NCBI GenBank assembly: GCA_964649725.1
Contig: CAZYTM010000009.1
Span: forward strand, 1-64,000
Reading direction: 5' to 3'
Length of the DNA stretch: 64,000 nt
Source: CAZYTM01 sp964649725
GTDB taxonomy: Bacteria > Desulfobacterota > Desulfuromonadia > Geobacterales > Geobacteraceae
The number at the start of each line of letters is the position of its first letter. The first letter of the stretch is position 1. Position numbers and translations under genes: made by a program. Positions 26,652-34,002 of the stretch are shown one piece after another. Below the pieces are notes generated by a model, which did not search any database, was not told where the DNA came from, and saw only the letters and a list, made by a program, of their open reading frames with translations.

Positions 26652-26687
26652 GAAAAAGAGTGCAACCGTATGGTTTGCACTCTTTTT
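26652..26687 (-). terminator. Intrinsic terminator between the tRNA and the Nif3-like gene
   Basis: GAAAAAGAGTGCAA (plus strand 26652-26664) is mirrored by TTGCACTCTTTTTC ending at 26687. On the minus strand the stem is followed by TTTTTCTTT. It would end the tRNA transcript; the A and T flanks make it look bidirectional. Confidence 0.75.
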
Positions 26688-26762
26688 CTCTCCCGTATGG
26701 GTCTTTTTTCGTCTAAACAAGCGCTTTAAGGGCATCCCCACTTCTTCCCGTTTAAATATAAG

Positions 26763-26839
26763 TGGTGGGCCCACCAGGACTCGAACCTGGGACCGACCGG
26801 TTATGAGCCGGTAGCTCTAGCCAACTGAGCTATAGGCCC
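26763..26839 (-). tRNA. tRNA with CAU anticodon (Met or Ile2)
   Basis: 77 nt including an encoded CCA. Acceptor GGGCCTA pairs with TGGGCCC (one G-U), the D loop has AGCTCAGTTGG, the anticodon stem-loop reads CCGGCTCATAACCGG giving CAU, and the T arm is CCAGG-TTCGAGT-CCTGG. The A73 discriminator is present. The acceptor begins G1-C72, so this is not the initiator. Elongator Met and lysidine-modified Ile2 cannot be told apart safely by eye. Confidence 0.95.
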
Positions 26840-26854
26840 GCAAAGCGAAAGTAT

Positions 26855-26883
26855 ATGATATTTCATCCTGTTATGTGTGTCAA
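26855..26883 (-). promoter_or_regulatory. tRNA gene promoter
   Basis: TTGACA (26883-26878), 17-bp spacer, TATCAT (26860-26855) on the minus strand, about 15 bp upstream of the mature tRNA 5' end. Confidence 0.7.
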
Positions 26884-27193
26884 GGTTTTTTCCAAGTTTC
26901 ATCATTGAAAATATATAATTGTCGATAAGTGCCATGCAATAACCCAGCTGCAATATTCCCAGCCAGCCGAGTAAAGATGTATGCCCATTTTAGATTGTAA
27001 TCATAACAGGTAAACTCCTTGAGGCAAACTACACAATCAAAATATTGTGGCAGAAAGCTATTCCTCTTGTGACAACAACCTCTATTACTTTTTGATAATA
27101 ATTTTCATTTTCTTTTCTCTTGATAAGTGTTATATTGATGACAAGAGGGGATTAGTCGACAATATGTCAGTTTGCAAGGAAGGGAGCAACGTC
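26884..27193. other. AT-rich intergenic region
   Basis: 310 bp between the tRNA promoter and the start chosen for the next gene. It is strongly A/T rich. A reading frame is open from 27047 in the plus direction, but its first 49 residues are Tyr/Ile/Phe-rich and look like translated noncoding DNA. No clear promoter or RNA structure was found. Confidence 0.5.
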
Positions 27194-27628
27194 ATGGCAT
27201 ATCGATATGAACGGCATGAACATAAGCAACTGCAGGACCAATTCATGATGATGGAGATATTAAGCGCGCCGAAAAAACTCGCTGCCGGTCATGGCCCGGA
27301 GGTCCAGCTGCTACTCGTGGACAACGACAGGGAGACTATGCTGTTGGTTAGGGAAAGTATGCCTGAAATAGTCAGAAATGTGCTGCAGATAAGCAGTAAA
27401 GTGCCGGATGGCGGCAAAGCAGAGAGAGATAAGCATCCTTTAGCAAGCAAAAATACCGGGAGCAACAAAGAGAAGGGGCGTAATCTTTTTACTTCACTTT
27501 CGCCAAAACTGAAGAAGGCATTACTGCTGATGGCTATGGACTGCTTCGAAAACAACCGGGAATCGGCCTGCAGGGCTCTTGGGCTGACTCCAGAGGAACT
27601 GGATGAAGAACTTCGACAGGCGGCCTGA
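27194..27628 (+). CDS. Small protein with Fis-like C-terminal helix-turn-helix
   Basis: 144 residues from the ATG at 27194 (MAYRYERHEHKQ), chosen because GGGAG lies seven bases ahead and because the longer open frame from 27047 has unlikely composition. Central part is polar with many Lys/Ser. The last 45 residues (LSPKLKKALLLMAMDCFENN then RESACRALGLTPEELDEEL) resemble the Fis-type helix-turn-helix of NtrC-like regulators in helix spacing. No receiver or AAA+ domain is present. It may be a stand-alone DNA-binding protein; this is inference. Convergent with the HD-GYP gene, 22 bp apart. Confidence 0.6.
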   Translation: MAYRYERHEHKQLQDQFMMMEILSAPKKLAAGHGPEVQLLLVDNDRETMLLVRESMPEIVRNVLQISSKVPDGGKAERDKHPLASKNTGSNKEKGRNLFTSLSPKLKKALLLMAMDCFENNRESACRALGLTPEELDEELRQAA

Positions 27629-27650
27629 ATAAGCTGCCGAAATTTATCTC

Positions 27651-28889
27651 TCAATGCTCTTCATCCGGATAGAGTCGGGCAACGTTTTCGATAGCTTCAA
27701 TATTTTCAAAAAATGCTTCAACCAGTTCAGGGTCGAACTGTCTTCCTGATTCAGCACGGAGTTCATCGAGGACCTGCTGCACATCCCAGGCCTCTTTGTA
27801 GCAGCGCTTGCAGGAGAGTGCATCATAAACATCAGCTATAGCTACGACACGACCAAAGAGCGGGATTTCTTCTCCCTGCTTCCCCTGGATTGAGCCGTCC
27901 TGGTTGACTCTGCCAGGCAAAGGGTTACCATCGCGAAAATCGATATAACCAGGATAACCTTTACCATCCCATCGCTCATGATGGTTCAGAGCCACTGCAG
28001 CTGCGGCCTCATCAAAATCGGAGCAGAGCTCGCCGAAAAGCCGTGCTCCCATCACCGTATGTTGCTTCATGATGTCGAATTCTTCCGGCGTGAAGCGCGC
28101 CGGCTTCTTTAAGATAGTGTCAGATATTGCCACCTTACCCACATCATGAAGCATTGCTGCCATACGGAGAATATCCCGATTGCGGTCTATATCCGTCTGC
28201 GACATCCCTCTTTTGCGGGCCCAGTATTCATAAATTATCACCGCATAGGAGGCAACCCTGTTGACATGGGGGCCGGTCTCCTTCGGGTCACGTAATTCAG
28301 CCATCTTGTTCATGCGGAGCAAGGTGGCCCGGGTCAACTTTGCTCTCTCAACCGCCACTGCTGCATTACTGGCAAAATATACCAGGAATTGCTCGTCCCC
28401 GGCCGGGAATGGCACCCCCTGGCCGGCAGCGTCTTTGGCATTGATCAGCTGCAATACCCCTTCTACCTCACCACGGCTGGTACGAAGAGGAAAAGCCAGA
28501 ATCGACCTGGTACGATAACCGGTCCGCTCATCGTAACTACGGTTAAATGAGTACGGTACGGTTGCTGGGAGGGCATAGACATCGGGGATATTCACCATCT
28601 CCCCGGTCCCGGCAACATAGCCGGCGATCGAATGGTTATCTATCGGGATAGTGAAGGTGGAATAGATCAGCTTTTTCCCAGGGGGCAACTGCGCCTCAAA
28701 AGTTTCATTCTGGGTGTAGCTGAACTTCAGGTAATCACCCTCCTTGATATATATAGAGCCGGCATCTGCATTGGTAAAGTTGCGCGCCTCGCGCAGAATC
28801 ATCTCCAAAAGCAGATCTATGTCCCGTATCTGGGAGATGGAGAGTCCCACATCGATTACTCTACGCAGTTTTTCTTCGCCAGGCATCAT
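27651..28889 (-). CDS. GAF and HD-GYP domain protein (probable c-di-GMP phosphodiesterase)
   Basis: 412 residues. An N-terminal GAF sensor domain (about 10-185, ending AAVAVERAKL) is joined to an HD-GYP domain with MLHDVGK near residue 248 and HHERWDGKGYPG near 315. An insert of about 20 residues follows GYP (GNPLPGRVNQDGSIQGKQG) before the conserved RVVAIADVYDAL. HD-GYP proteins hydrolyse cyclic di-GMP (or cGAMP); all catalytic His/Asp and the GYP triad are present. Cytoplasmic; the GAF ligand is unknown. A near-consensus promoter lies upstream. Confidence 0.9.
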   Translation of the reverse strand: MMPGEEKLRRVIDVGLSISQIRDIDLLLEMILREARNFTNADAGSIYIKEGDYLKFSYTQNETFEAQLPPGKKLIYSTFTIPIDNHSIAGYVAGTGEMVNIPDVYALPATVPYSFNRSYDERTGYRTRSILAFPLRTSRGEVEGVLQLINAKDAAGQGVPFPAGDEQFLVYFASNAAVAVERAKLTRATLLRMNKMAELRDPKETGPHVNRVASYAVIIYEYWARKRGMSQTDIDRNRDILRMAAMLHDVGKVAISDTILKKPARFTPEEFDIMKQHTVMGARLFGELCSDFDEAAAAVALNHHERWDGKGYPGYIDFRDGNPLPGRVNQDGSIQGKQGEEIPLFGRVVAIADVYDALSCKRCYKEAWDVQQVLDELRAESGRQFDPELVEAFFENIEAIENVARLYPDEEH

Positions 28890-28937
28890 CTTTGTATCCT
28901 CATCGAAGGCACAGAATATTTCGCTATTCCTAAACCA

Positions 28938-28966
28938 ATCTTATGGAGTGTAGCCAAAGAAGTCAA
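28938..28966 (-). promoter_or_regulatory. Promoter of the GAF/HD-GYP gene
   Basis: TTGACT (28966-28961), 17-bp spacer, TAAGAT (28943-28938) on the minus strand, about 45 bp upstream of the ATG. Confidence 0.65.
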
Positions 28967-28986
28967 GCAACAGGTCAAATTATTCA

Positions 28987-28995
28987 TGGTATAAT
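28987..28995 (+). promoter_or_regulatory. Extended -10 promoter of the secreted protein gene
   Basis: TGGTATAAT on the plus strand is a perfect extended -10 (TGnTATAAT). No good -35 is seen 17 bp upstream, as expected for this class. It is divergent from and about 20 bp away from the HD-GYP promoter. Confidence 0.5.
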
Positions 28996-29050
28996 AAGCA
29001 AAAAGAGAGTTGCATATTTTGTCAGCTTGAAGCAAAACCAGGAGAAGCAG

Positions 29051-29461
29051 ATGCTACAGACGATTATAACCGCCTTGGCCCTGTTGTTGCTCTGGCCACA
29101 GGTTTCTCTCTATGCCGCAGCAAGCGGTAAAAGCACCCATTTCCTGCAACAGCTGGTTACTGACGTCACTCCGGCTAATTCCGCAGAGAAGGTGAACATT
29201 CTAGCAAAACGTATCGATAGCGGAGAAGTTACGGTTGAGCAGTTTGCCGATTTCTATTTTGCCAATCGAAAAGGGGGTGGTGAAAGCAGAAAAAAATGGG
29301 TCCGTAACATGAACATAAATTTCCGGATATTAAATCGCCATACCCGTAAATATAATCCGCAGAAAGAGCTCCTCGCCAAACGGGCTGTTGAGCTTACCTT
29401 GCACCGCCTGCGCCAGATGAGGGAGGGGACTGAAATACCCTCCCCTTCTCCAGTAAAATAA
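29051..29461 (+). CDS. Small secreted hypothetical protein
   Basis: 136 residues from the ATG at 29051, which has AGGAG eight bases ahead and opens directly into a signal peptide (MLQTIITALALLLLWPQ, cut near AAA-SG). The longer open frame upstream lacks a ribosome site. The mature part is about 110 residues, helical, with two charged halves rich in Arg, Lys and Asn. I do not recognise a family. Likely periplasmic. Convergent with the following methyltransferase gene (10 bp). Confidence 0.65.
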   Translation: MLQTIITALALLLLWPQVSLYAAASGKSTHFLQQLVTDVTPANSAEKVNILAKRIDSGEVTVEQFADFYFANRKGGGESRKKWVRNMNINFRILNRHTRKYNPQKELLAKRAVELTLHRLRQMREGTEIPSPSPVK

Positions 29462-29471
29462 TACCGTCCGG

Positions 29472-30602
29472 TCAATAGAGTTCGTATTTCAGCAATCGAC
29501 ATTCGAGGGGGCCATTGAATAGGACTATGCGCCTGGTCGCTTTAAGCCCGACACACTTGGCCAACTCAGAACTGCCGGTAAATATGTAGGCGGTATAACC
29601 CTTACAGCGCTGTTTCATGATATCACCAAGCTGCCGATAGAGCGGCTTAAGGGTATCCACCTCTTCCAGACGCTGGCCATAAGGTGGATTGACCAGCAGT
29701 ACCCCTTGCTCCGAAGGTGGGTAAAAATCGGCCAGCTCCTGTTGGGTCAGCTTGATAAGTCTGTCGATTCCAGCCCTGCCGGCATTTTCATTCGCTGTGG
29801 CGATGGCCCTAGCTGATCGGTCACTCCCCACTAGTGAATGTTGCAGCACAGAGCGCTCACTCTGGCGTGCCTCTTTCACCAGCTCTTGCCAGAGGAGGCG
29901 ATCGAATCCTGTCCAGCGCTGGAAACCGAATCCGCTCCGGAGCAGCCCAGGGGCTCGGTTGGCCGCACGAAGTGCCGCTTCGATAACAATGGTGCCGGAA
30001 CCGCACATCGGGTCTGCCAAGGGGATCGTTCCGTCCCAGCCGGTCAGAGCCACAAGGAGTGCTGCCAAATTCTCCTTGAGCGGTGCTTCAGTCCTGGCAA
30101 GTCGATAACCACGCTTGTCCAGAGAAGTGCCAGAGGAGTCGAGACTTACTGTGCAGACATTTTTAACCAGATGTATATTGACCTGCAGGTCAGGGTCCTT
30201 GGGGTTGACATCAGGCCGCCGGCCGAAACGGTCGCGTAGATGATCGACTATAGCATCCTTGGTCTTTAAGGCGACAAAACCTGAATGGGTGAGTTTGGAA
30301 TCCCTCAGGGAACAATCAACCGCAAGGGTCTGGTCCGGAGTCAGATAGTTATGCCAGGGGATGGTCCTGACTCCGTCATAAAGGGACTGCGGCGAATCGG
30401 CCGGAAATTTGGCCAGCGGCATAAGCACCCTGCTGGCGGTGCGAAGCCAGAGATTAGCTCGGTAGCAGAGTTTCAGGTCGCCGGGAAAACGGACCCCGCC
30501 GGCCTCCACCACCGGTTCGGTGACCCCGAGTTCCTTCAGCTCAGCCGCCAGCGTCTCTTCACCGCCTTTGGCTACAGTGGCAAACAGTGTCTGATTATCC
30601 AT
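29472..30602 (-). CDS. THUMP-domain 23S rRNA methyltransferase (RlmL/YpsC-like)
   Basis: 376 residues. An N-terminal ferredoxin-like/THUMP region (1 to about 155) precedes a Rossmann methyltransferase with DPMCGSGTIVIEAAL (SAM motif I) near residue 200 and the catalytic LVNPPYGQRL near 305. The fold and length fit the N2-guanine methyltransferase half of RlmL. Target base is likely a 23S rRNA guanine by analogy, not shown by the sequence. Confidence 0.88.
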   Translation of the reverse strand: MDNQTLFATVAKGGEETLAAELKELGVTEPVVEAGGVRFPGDLKLCYRANLWLRTASRVLMPLAKFPADSPQSLYDGVRTIPWHNYLTPDQTLAVDCSLRDSKLTHSGFVALKTKDAIVDHLRDRFGRRPDVNPKDPDLQVNIHLVKNVCTVSLDSSGTSLDKRGYRLARTEAPLKENLAALLVALTGWDGTIPLADPMCGSGTIVIEAALRAANRAPGLLRSGFGFQRWTGFDRLLWQELVKEARQSERSVLQHSLVGSDRSARAIATANENAGRAGIDRLIKLTQQELADFYPPSEQGVLLVNPPYGQRLEEVDTLKPLYRQLGDIMKQRCKGYTAYIFTGSSELAKCVGLKATRRIVLFNGPLECRLLKYELY

Positions 30603-30748
30603 ATCAGCACCCTAGAATATCCTGTCAGAGCTGTCAAGGGAGAATGGCATTAGTATGCGAGTATGAAATGGTTCATTCATCGAGTATATCAGCAGCGGTA
30701 AACCGAGAGGGAGTAGTCCGACGGAAACCGGTCGGACCGCTGCCGTTC

Positions 30749-31579
30749 CTACCGCTCCATCTTTACAAGCAGCGCATCGATACCGCTTAATCCTTCCAAT
30801 GCACCACAGGAGAGGGATATAGCCGGAGGGGGAATCTGTGCCTCGCGGGGATTTATGCGGATCACCGCCCCCCCACTTTGCCGACCAAGCCGTTCACTGG
30901 TGTGCCGGATGGTCGGAATAGCGGTACCGGCACCCAGTTCCACCACCACTAGCGGTTCACCACGATTGTCGGTAACGAATTCATCAAAGCTGTTTTCCTG
31001 CCTCCGGGTCCGGTCTGAAAGCCAGGACCAGTCCCCGAACATCAGGATATTGGGGCGGGCAACTGCGGCACAATGGATGCAGCGGGGGATATGGCCGGCC
31101 CGCATGGTGGCAAAGTCGACCGGTATCTCCTCTTTGTTATCCCAGATCGCGTCTCCACAGGGGGTGGTACACTGCAGGTGATGGATCGAACCATGCACCT
31201 CCAGGATCCGCTCATCGCTAAACCCCGCCTTCTGGAACTGACCATCCACATTGGAGGTGACGACAAAATAGTCCAGACCCATGCGGTCGATCCAGCTGCG
31301 AAGAATCCCAAATCCGGCGTGGGGGAGAGTCTCCCGGTAGAGATTGGTGCGGTGGCCATAAAAGCCCCAGCCAAAGGCCGGGTCCCGTTCGAAATGGACC
31401 GGGTTGGCCGCACCGACAAAATTTATGCCGAGTTTGGCGTACATCGGATAGGCGTTCCAGAACCCATGGTCACCGCGGAAATCAGGGAGTCCCGAATCGA
31501 CCCCCATACCGGCGCCGGCTGTGATCACCAAAGCCCTGGCATTCTGCACTGCCGCTGCCGCGGATGTGAAATCCTGCAT
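30749..31579 (-). CDS. Sir2-family NAD-dependent deacetylase (sirtuin)
   Basis: 276 residues from the ATG at 31579, which has GAGGGAG ahead. The open frame extends 47 residues further but then overlaps the neighbouring ybaK gene, so it is rejected. Motifs: TAGAGMGVDSGLPDFRG (NAD loop), TSNVDGQFQKAG, the catalytic His in LEVHGSIHHLQC, and a zinc site formed by C-x4-C and C-x2-C pairs. The usual TQN(I/V)DG reads TSNVDG here. Probably deacylates lysines using NAD+. 13 bp after ybaK. Confidence 0.88.
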   Translation of the reverse strand: MQDFTSAAAAVQNARALVITAGAGMGVDSGLPDFRGDHGFWNAYPMYAKLGINFVGAANPVHFERDPAFGWGFYGHRTNLYRETLPHAGFGILRSWIDRMGLDYFVVTSNVDGQFQKAGFSDERILEVHGSIHHLQCTTPCGDAIWDNKEEIPVDFATMRAGHIPRCIHCAAVARPNILMFGDWSWLSDRTRRQENSFDEFVTDNRGEPLVVVELGAGTAIPTIRHTSERLGRQSGGAVIRINPREAQIPPPAISLSCGALEGLSGIDALLVKMER

Positions 31580-31592
31580 CGTCGTCTCCCTC

Positions 31593-32075
31593 TCAGATAG
31601 CCACAGTGACCAATGTAGGCCGAAGAACCCGTACCAGTCCCTCTGGTTCAAGCCCCACCAGATAGCCCCTTTTGCCCCCGTTGATAAATATCTTCGGCAA
31701 CTCCAGAATCGACTCTTCAATATAGATTGTCATCGTCCTGCGCGTCCCGAACGGCGAGGTGCCGCCGACCTGGTAGCCGGTATGCTTCATGGCCGTTTCC
31801 GGCGCGCAGGTGGTGACGCTCCTGGCACCGATCTGGCGGGCCAGCTCTTTGGTAGAGACCTGGCAATCGCCATGCATCAGGATTATGAGCGGCTCTTTCC
31901 GGTCATCCTCCATCACCAGGGTCTTGACCACGCAATGTTCATCCACCCCCAGCTCCCGGGCAGAGACCGCTGTCCCCCCCTTCTCTTCATAGCTGTAAGG
32001 ATGATCGGTAAAAGATACTCCGGCAGCTCGCAGAGCTCTCACTGCAGCGGTCACCGGAGTTTTATCTCTGGCCAT
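31593..32075 (-). CDS. ybaK: YbaK/EbsC-type aminoacyl-tRNA deacylase
   Basis: 160 residues from the ATG at 32075, with GGAGAG ahead; 26 extra open codons upstream reach into the lipoprotein gene and are rejected. The YbaK fold is marked by HPYSYEE, VVKTLVMEDD, the conserved Lys in QVSTKELARQIG, and the GYQVGGTSPFG loop. It should hydrolyse Cys-tRNA(Pro) or a related misacylated tRNA. It sits between the lipoprotein gene (16 bp) and the sirtuin gene. Confidence 0.9.
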   Translation of the reverse strand: MARDKTPVTAAVRALRAAGVSFTDHPYSYEEKGGTAVSARELGVDEHCVVKTLVMEDDRKEPLIILMHGDCQVSTKELARQIGARSVTTCAPETAMKHTGYQVGGTSPFGTRRTMTIYIEESILELPKIFINGGKRGYLVGLEPEGLVRVLRPTLVTVAI

Positions 32076-32091
32076 CGACAGCTCTCCGCAA

Positions 32092-33726
32092 TTACTGTTT
32101 CGTCCCGGCCGCTGGGTCGTGCAGGGTGATGAAGATATCAGTGGTGGTGCCACTGGAATCTTTGTTGCTATTCCCGTCCATCCCGCCGGTGGTACTGCCG
32201 GTCAGGTAGAAAGAGGTGGTGACCCGGTCCCGGGCAATCCCCCAGGCTCTGTCGGCTGCCGCAGTGCCGAACTGGTAGATATAACTTCTGTCGCCGGCCG
32301 GAGTGAACCTCGCCAGGAAAGCGTCGTCGCTGCCGGAGCTGGTTAAACCGCTGAAAGCGCTGCCGGTATAGCCGCTCAGATAGACGTTACCACTACTGTC
32401 AAGTGCAATCCCGGTGACGTTGTCAGTAGCAGTGGTGCCAAATTGCTGCGGCCAGCCGATAACAGTCGAGCCGTCGGTCTTGTATGCGGTTAGGAATATC
32501 CCGCCACTGGATGTTCCGTCCAGCGAGCCGGTTGTAGTCCCAGTCAGGTAGACGATGCCGGCATTATCATCGACCGCCGCCCGCGCCCCGACCGTAGTAT
32601 TGGATACCACCCCGACCTGTCTGGCCCACTGCACTGCACCACTGTTGCTTACCTTGACCAGAATGGCATCCCTGTTGCTTATCTGAACCGCTCCGGGGAG
32701 CTGATTGTTGGTCTCACCGGCCAGGTAGGCGTTATCTGCAGCATCAAGGGTAAGGCCATCAGCAAAGTCATTACCTGTAGAGCCGATCTGGGTAGCCCAC
32801 TGCAGGTTACCGCTGAAATCGTACTTGAGCAGAAAGGCGTCATACCCGCCGCTATAAGGGTTGATCAGGGCTACCGGGAGCTGGGCATTACTGTAGCCGG
32901 CGACCCATACACCATTACTCCCCACAGCCACTCCGGTAGGTATGTCATCCATGCTGGTGCCGAGCTGCCTCACCCAGAGCTGACTGCCGCTGCTGTCGTA
33001 CTTTGCAAGAAATATGTCATAGCTGCCGCTGTTGGTCCCTGCCAGGCCACCTGCAGTTGCACCGGTCACATAGATGTTGCCACTGCTGTCGACTGCTACT
33101 CCGCCGGCGATATCCTCATTGGCAGTGCCGAACTGACGTACCCAGGAGGGGATACCGCTGCGGTCATATTTGGCCAGGAAAATATCGCTCCCCCCCTGAT
33201 TGGCAACATCGAAACTACCCTTGGTGCTGCCGGCAACATAGACATTGCCGCTGCTGTCAAGAGCAATCCCGGCCGGGGTGTCATCACGCACTGTGCCGAA
33301 TTGGACTGTTCGTGAAACTGTGGTAAATTCCCAGCTGAAGGTTGTCAGCGGAGTGCCGCTGCTGTCCTTGATGGCACTGGCAAGGGTGGCCGTGTAAGTC
33401 GTGCCATTACCGAGCAAGGAGGTCGGGGTAAAGGTCGCTGTTCTGGTAGCTGCTTCATAAACTACGGACCCGGCTACTGCCGCCCCCCCCCTGACTTTCA
33501 GGGTAAAGGTCGCTGCGGTAATTGTGGTGCTATCCATATCCTTGGTAAAAGATGCTATCAGATTACTATTAATGGCAATCTGTTGCGCCCGGTCAACAGG
33601 GGTAACTGAACTGACCCCAGGGGCAACATTGCTGGTTGCCGGTGTAGATGAAGAGCCGCCACCGCAGCCGGAAAAAAGCAGCTGAAACAGGGAGAGCAAT
33701 ATGATGCTTATGAGAAATCTACGCAT
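32092..33726 (-). CDS. Lipoprotein with Ig-like domain and SBBP beta-propeller repeats
   Basis: 544 residues from the ATG at 33726 (GAGGTGAAT ahead). The N-terminus is a lipoprotein signal with lipobox LFSGC near residue 18. A Big_5-type Ig domain (about 35-140, VAPGVSSVTPVDRAQQ) precedes seven or so SBBP repeats with the recurring pattern GVAVDSSGNIYVTG and FLAKYDSSG, predicted to fold as a beta-propeller. Outer-membrane or surface location is inferred. Substrate or partner unknown. Confidence 0.88.
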   Translation of the reverse strand: MRRFLISIILLSLFQLLFSGCGGGSSSTPATSNVAPGVSSVTPVDRAQQIAINSNLIASFTKDMDSTTITAATFTLKVRGGAAVAGSVVYEAATRTATFTPTSLLGNGTTYTATLASAIKDSSGTPLTTFSWEFTTVSRTVQFGTVRDDTPAGIALDSSGNVYVAGSTKGSFDVANQGGSDIFLAKYDRSGIPSWVRQFGTANEDIAGGVAVDSSGNIYVTGATAGGLAGTNSGSYDIFLAKYDSSGSQLWVRQLGTSMDDIPTGVAVGSNGVWVAGYSNAQLPVALINPYSGGYDAFLLKYDFSGNLQWATQIGSTGNDFADGLTLDAADNAYLAGETNNQLPGAVQISNRDAILVKVSNSGAVQWARQVGVVSNTTVGARAAVDDNAGIVYLTGTTTGSLDGTSSGGIFLTAYKTDGSTVIGWPQQFGTTATDNVTGIALDSSGNVYLSGYTGSAFSGLTSSGSDDAFLARFTPAGDRSYIYQFGTAAADRAWGIARDRVTTSFYLTGSTTGGMDGNSNKDSSGTTTDIFITLHDPAAGTKQ

Positions 33727-33808
33727 ATTCACCTCGCTGGGGGTTAACAAATATTGTCCGACAGGGTTTACCGGGGTCATCACTAAACCCTGACATATTT
33801 AAGCATAA

Positions 33809-33837
33809 TATATAGCGCATCTGGTCCATCCATACAA
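33809..33837 (-). promoter_or_regulatory. Candidate promoter of the beta-propeller lipoprotein gene
   Basis: TTGTAT (33837-33832), 17-bp spacer, TATATA (33814-33809) on the minus strand. It lies after the rpoD terminator and about 85 bp before the ATG. Confidence 0.4.
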
Positions 33838-33920
33838 GGGAGAATGGTGCGAATCACTATTGCATTTGCATATTTACCGCTCCCTTTATCTTGACCATAT
33901 CACCTCTCATCCCAAATACA

Positions 33921-33956
33921 ACAAAGGCCACCCGGTCGATCCTGGGTGGCCTTTGT
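33921..33956 (-). terminator. Intrinsic terminator after rpoD
   Basis: A 13-bp perfect stem (33921-33933 with 33944-33956, ACAAAGGCCACCC) with a 10-nt loop lies 46 bp past the rpoD stop; on the minus strand it runs into TTTGTTGTATTT. Confidence 0.8.
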
Positions 33957-34002
33957 CAATCAGATAGCTGACTGCAGCATTATTGCTGAAAATGTACGCT
34001 TC

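Noticed and set aside
27047..27193. Upstream extension of the Fis-like protein
   Set aside because: Tyr/Ile/Phe-rich sequence in AT-rich DNA without a ribosome site; the ATG at 27194 is better supported.
30717..30737. Hairpin GTCCGAC...GTCGGAC between the methyltransferase and sirtuin genes
   Set aside because: No T tract on either strand, so not called a terminator.
31580..31720. Upstream extension of the sirtuin
   Set aside because: It would overlap the deacylase gene by over 120 bp, and its Trp-rich sequence matches no sirtuin N-terminus.
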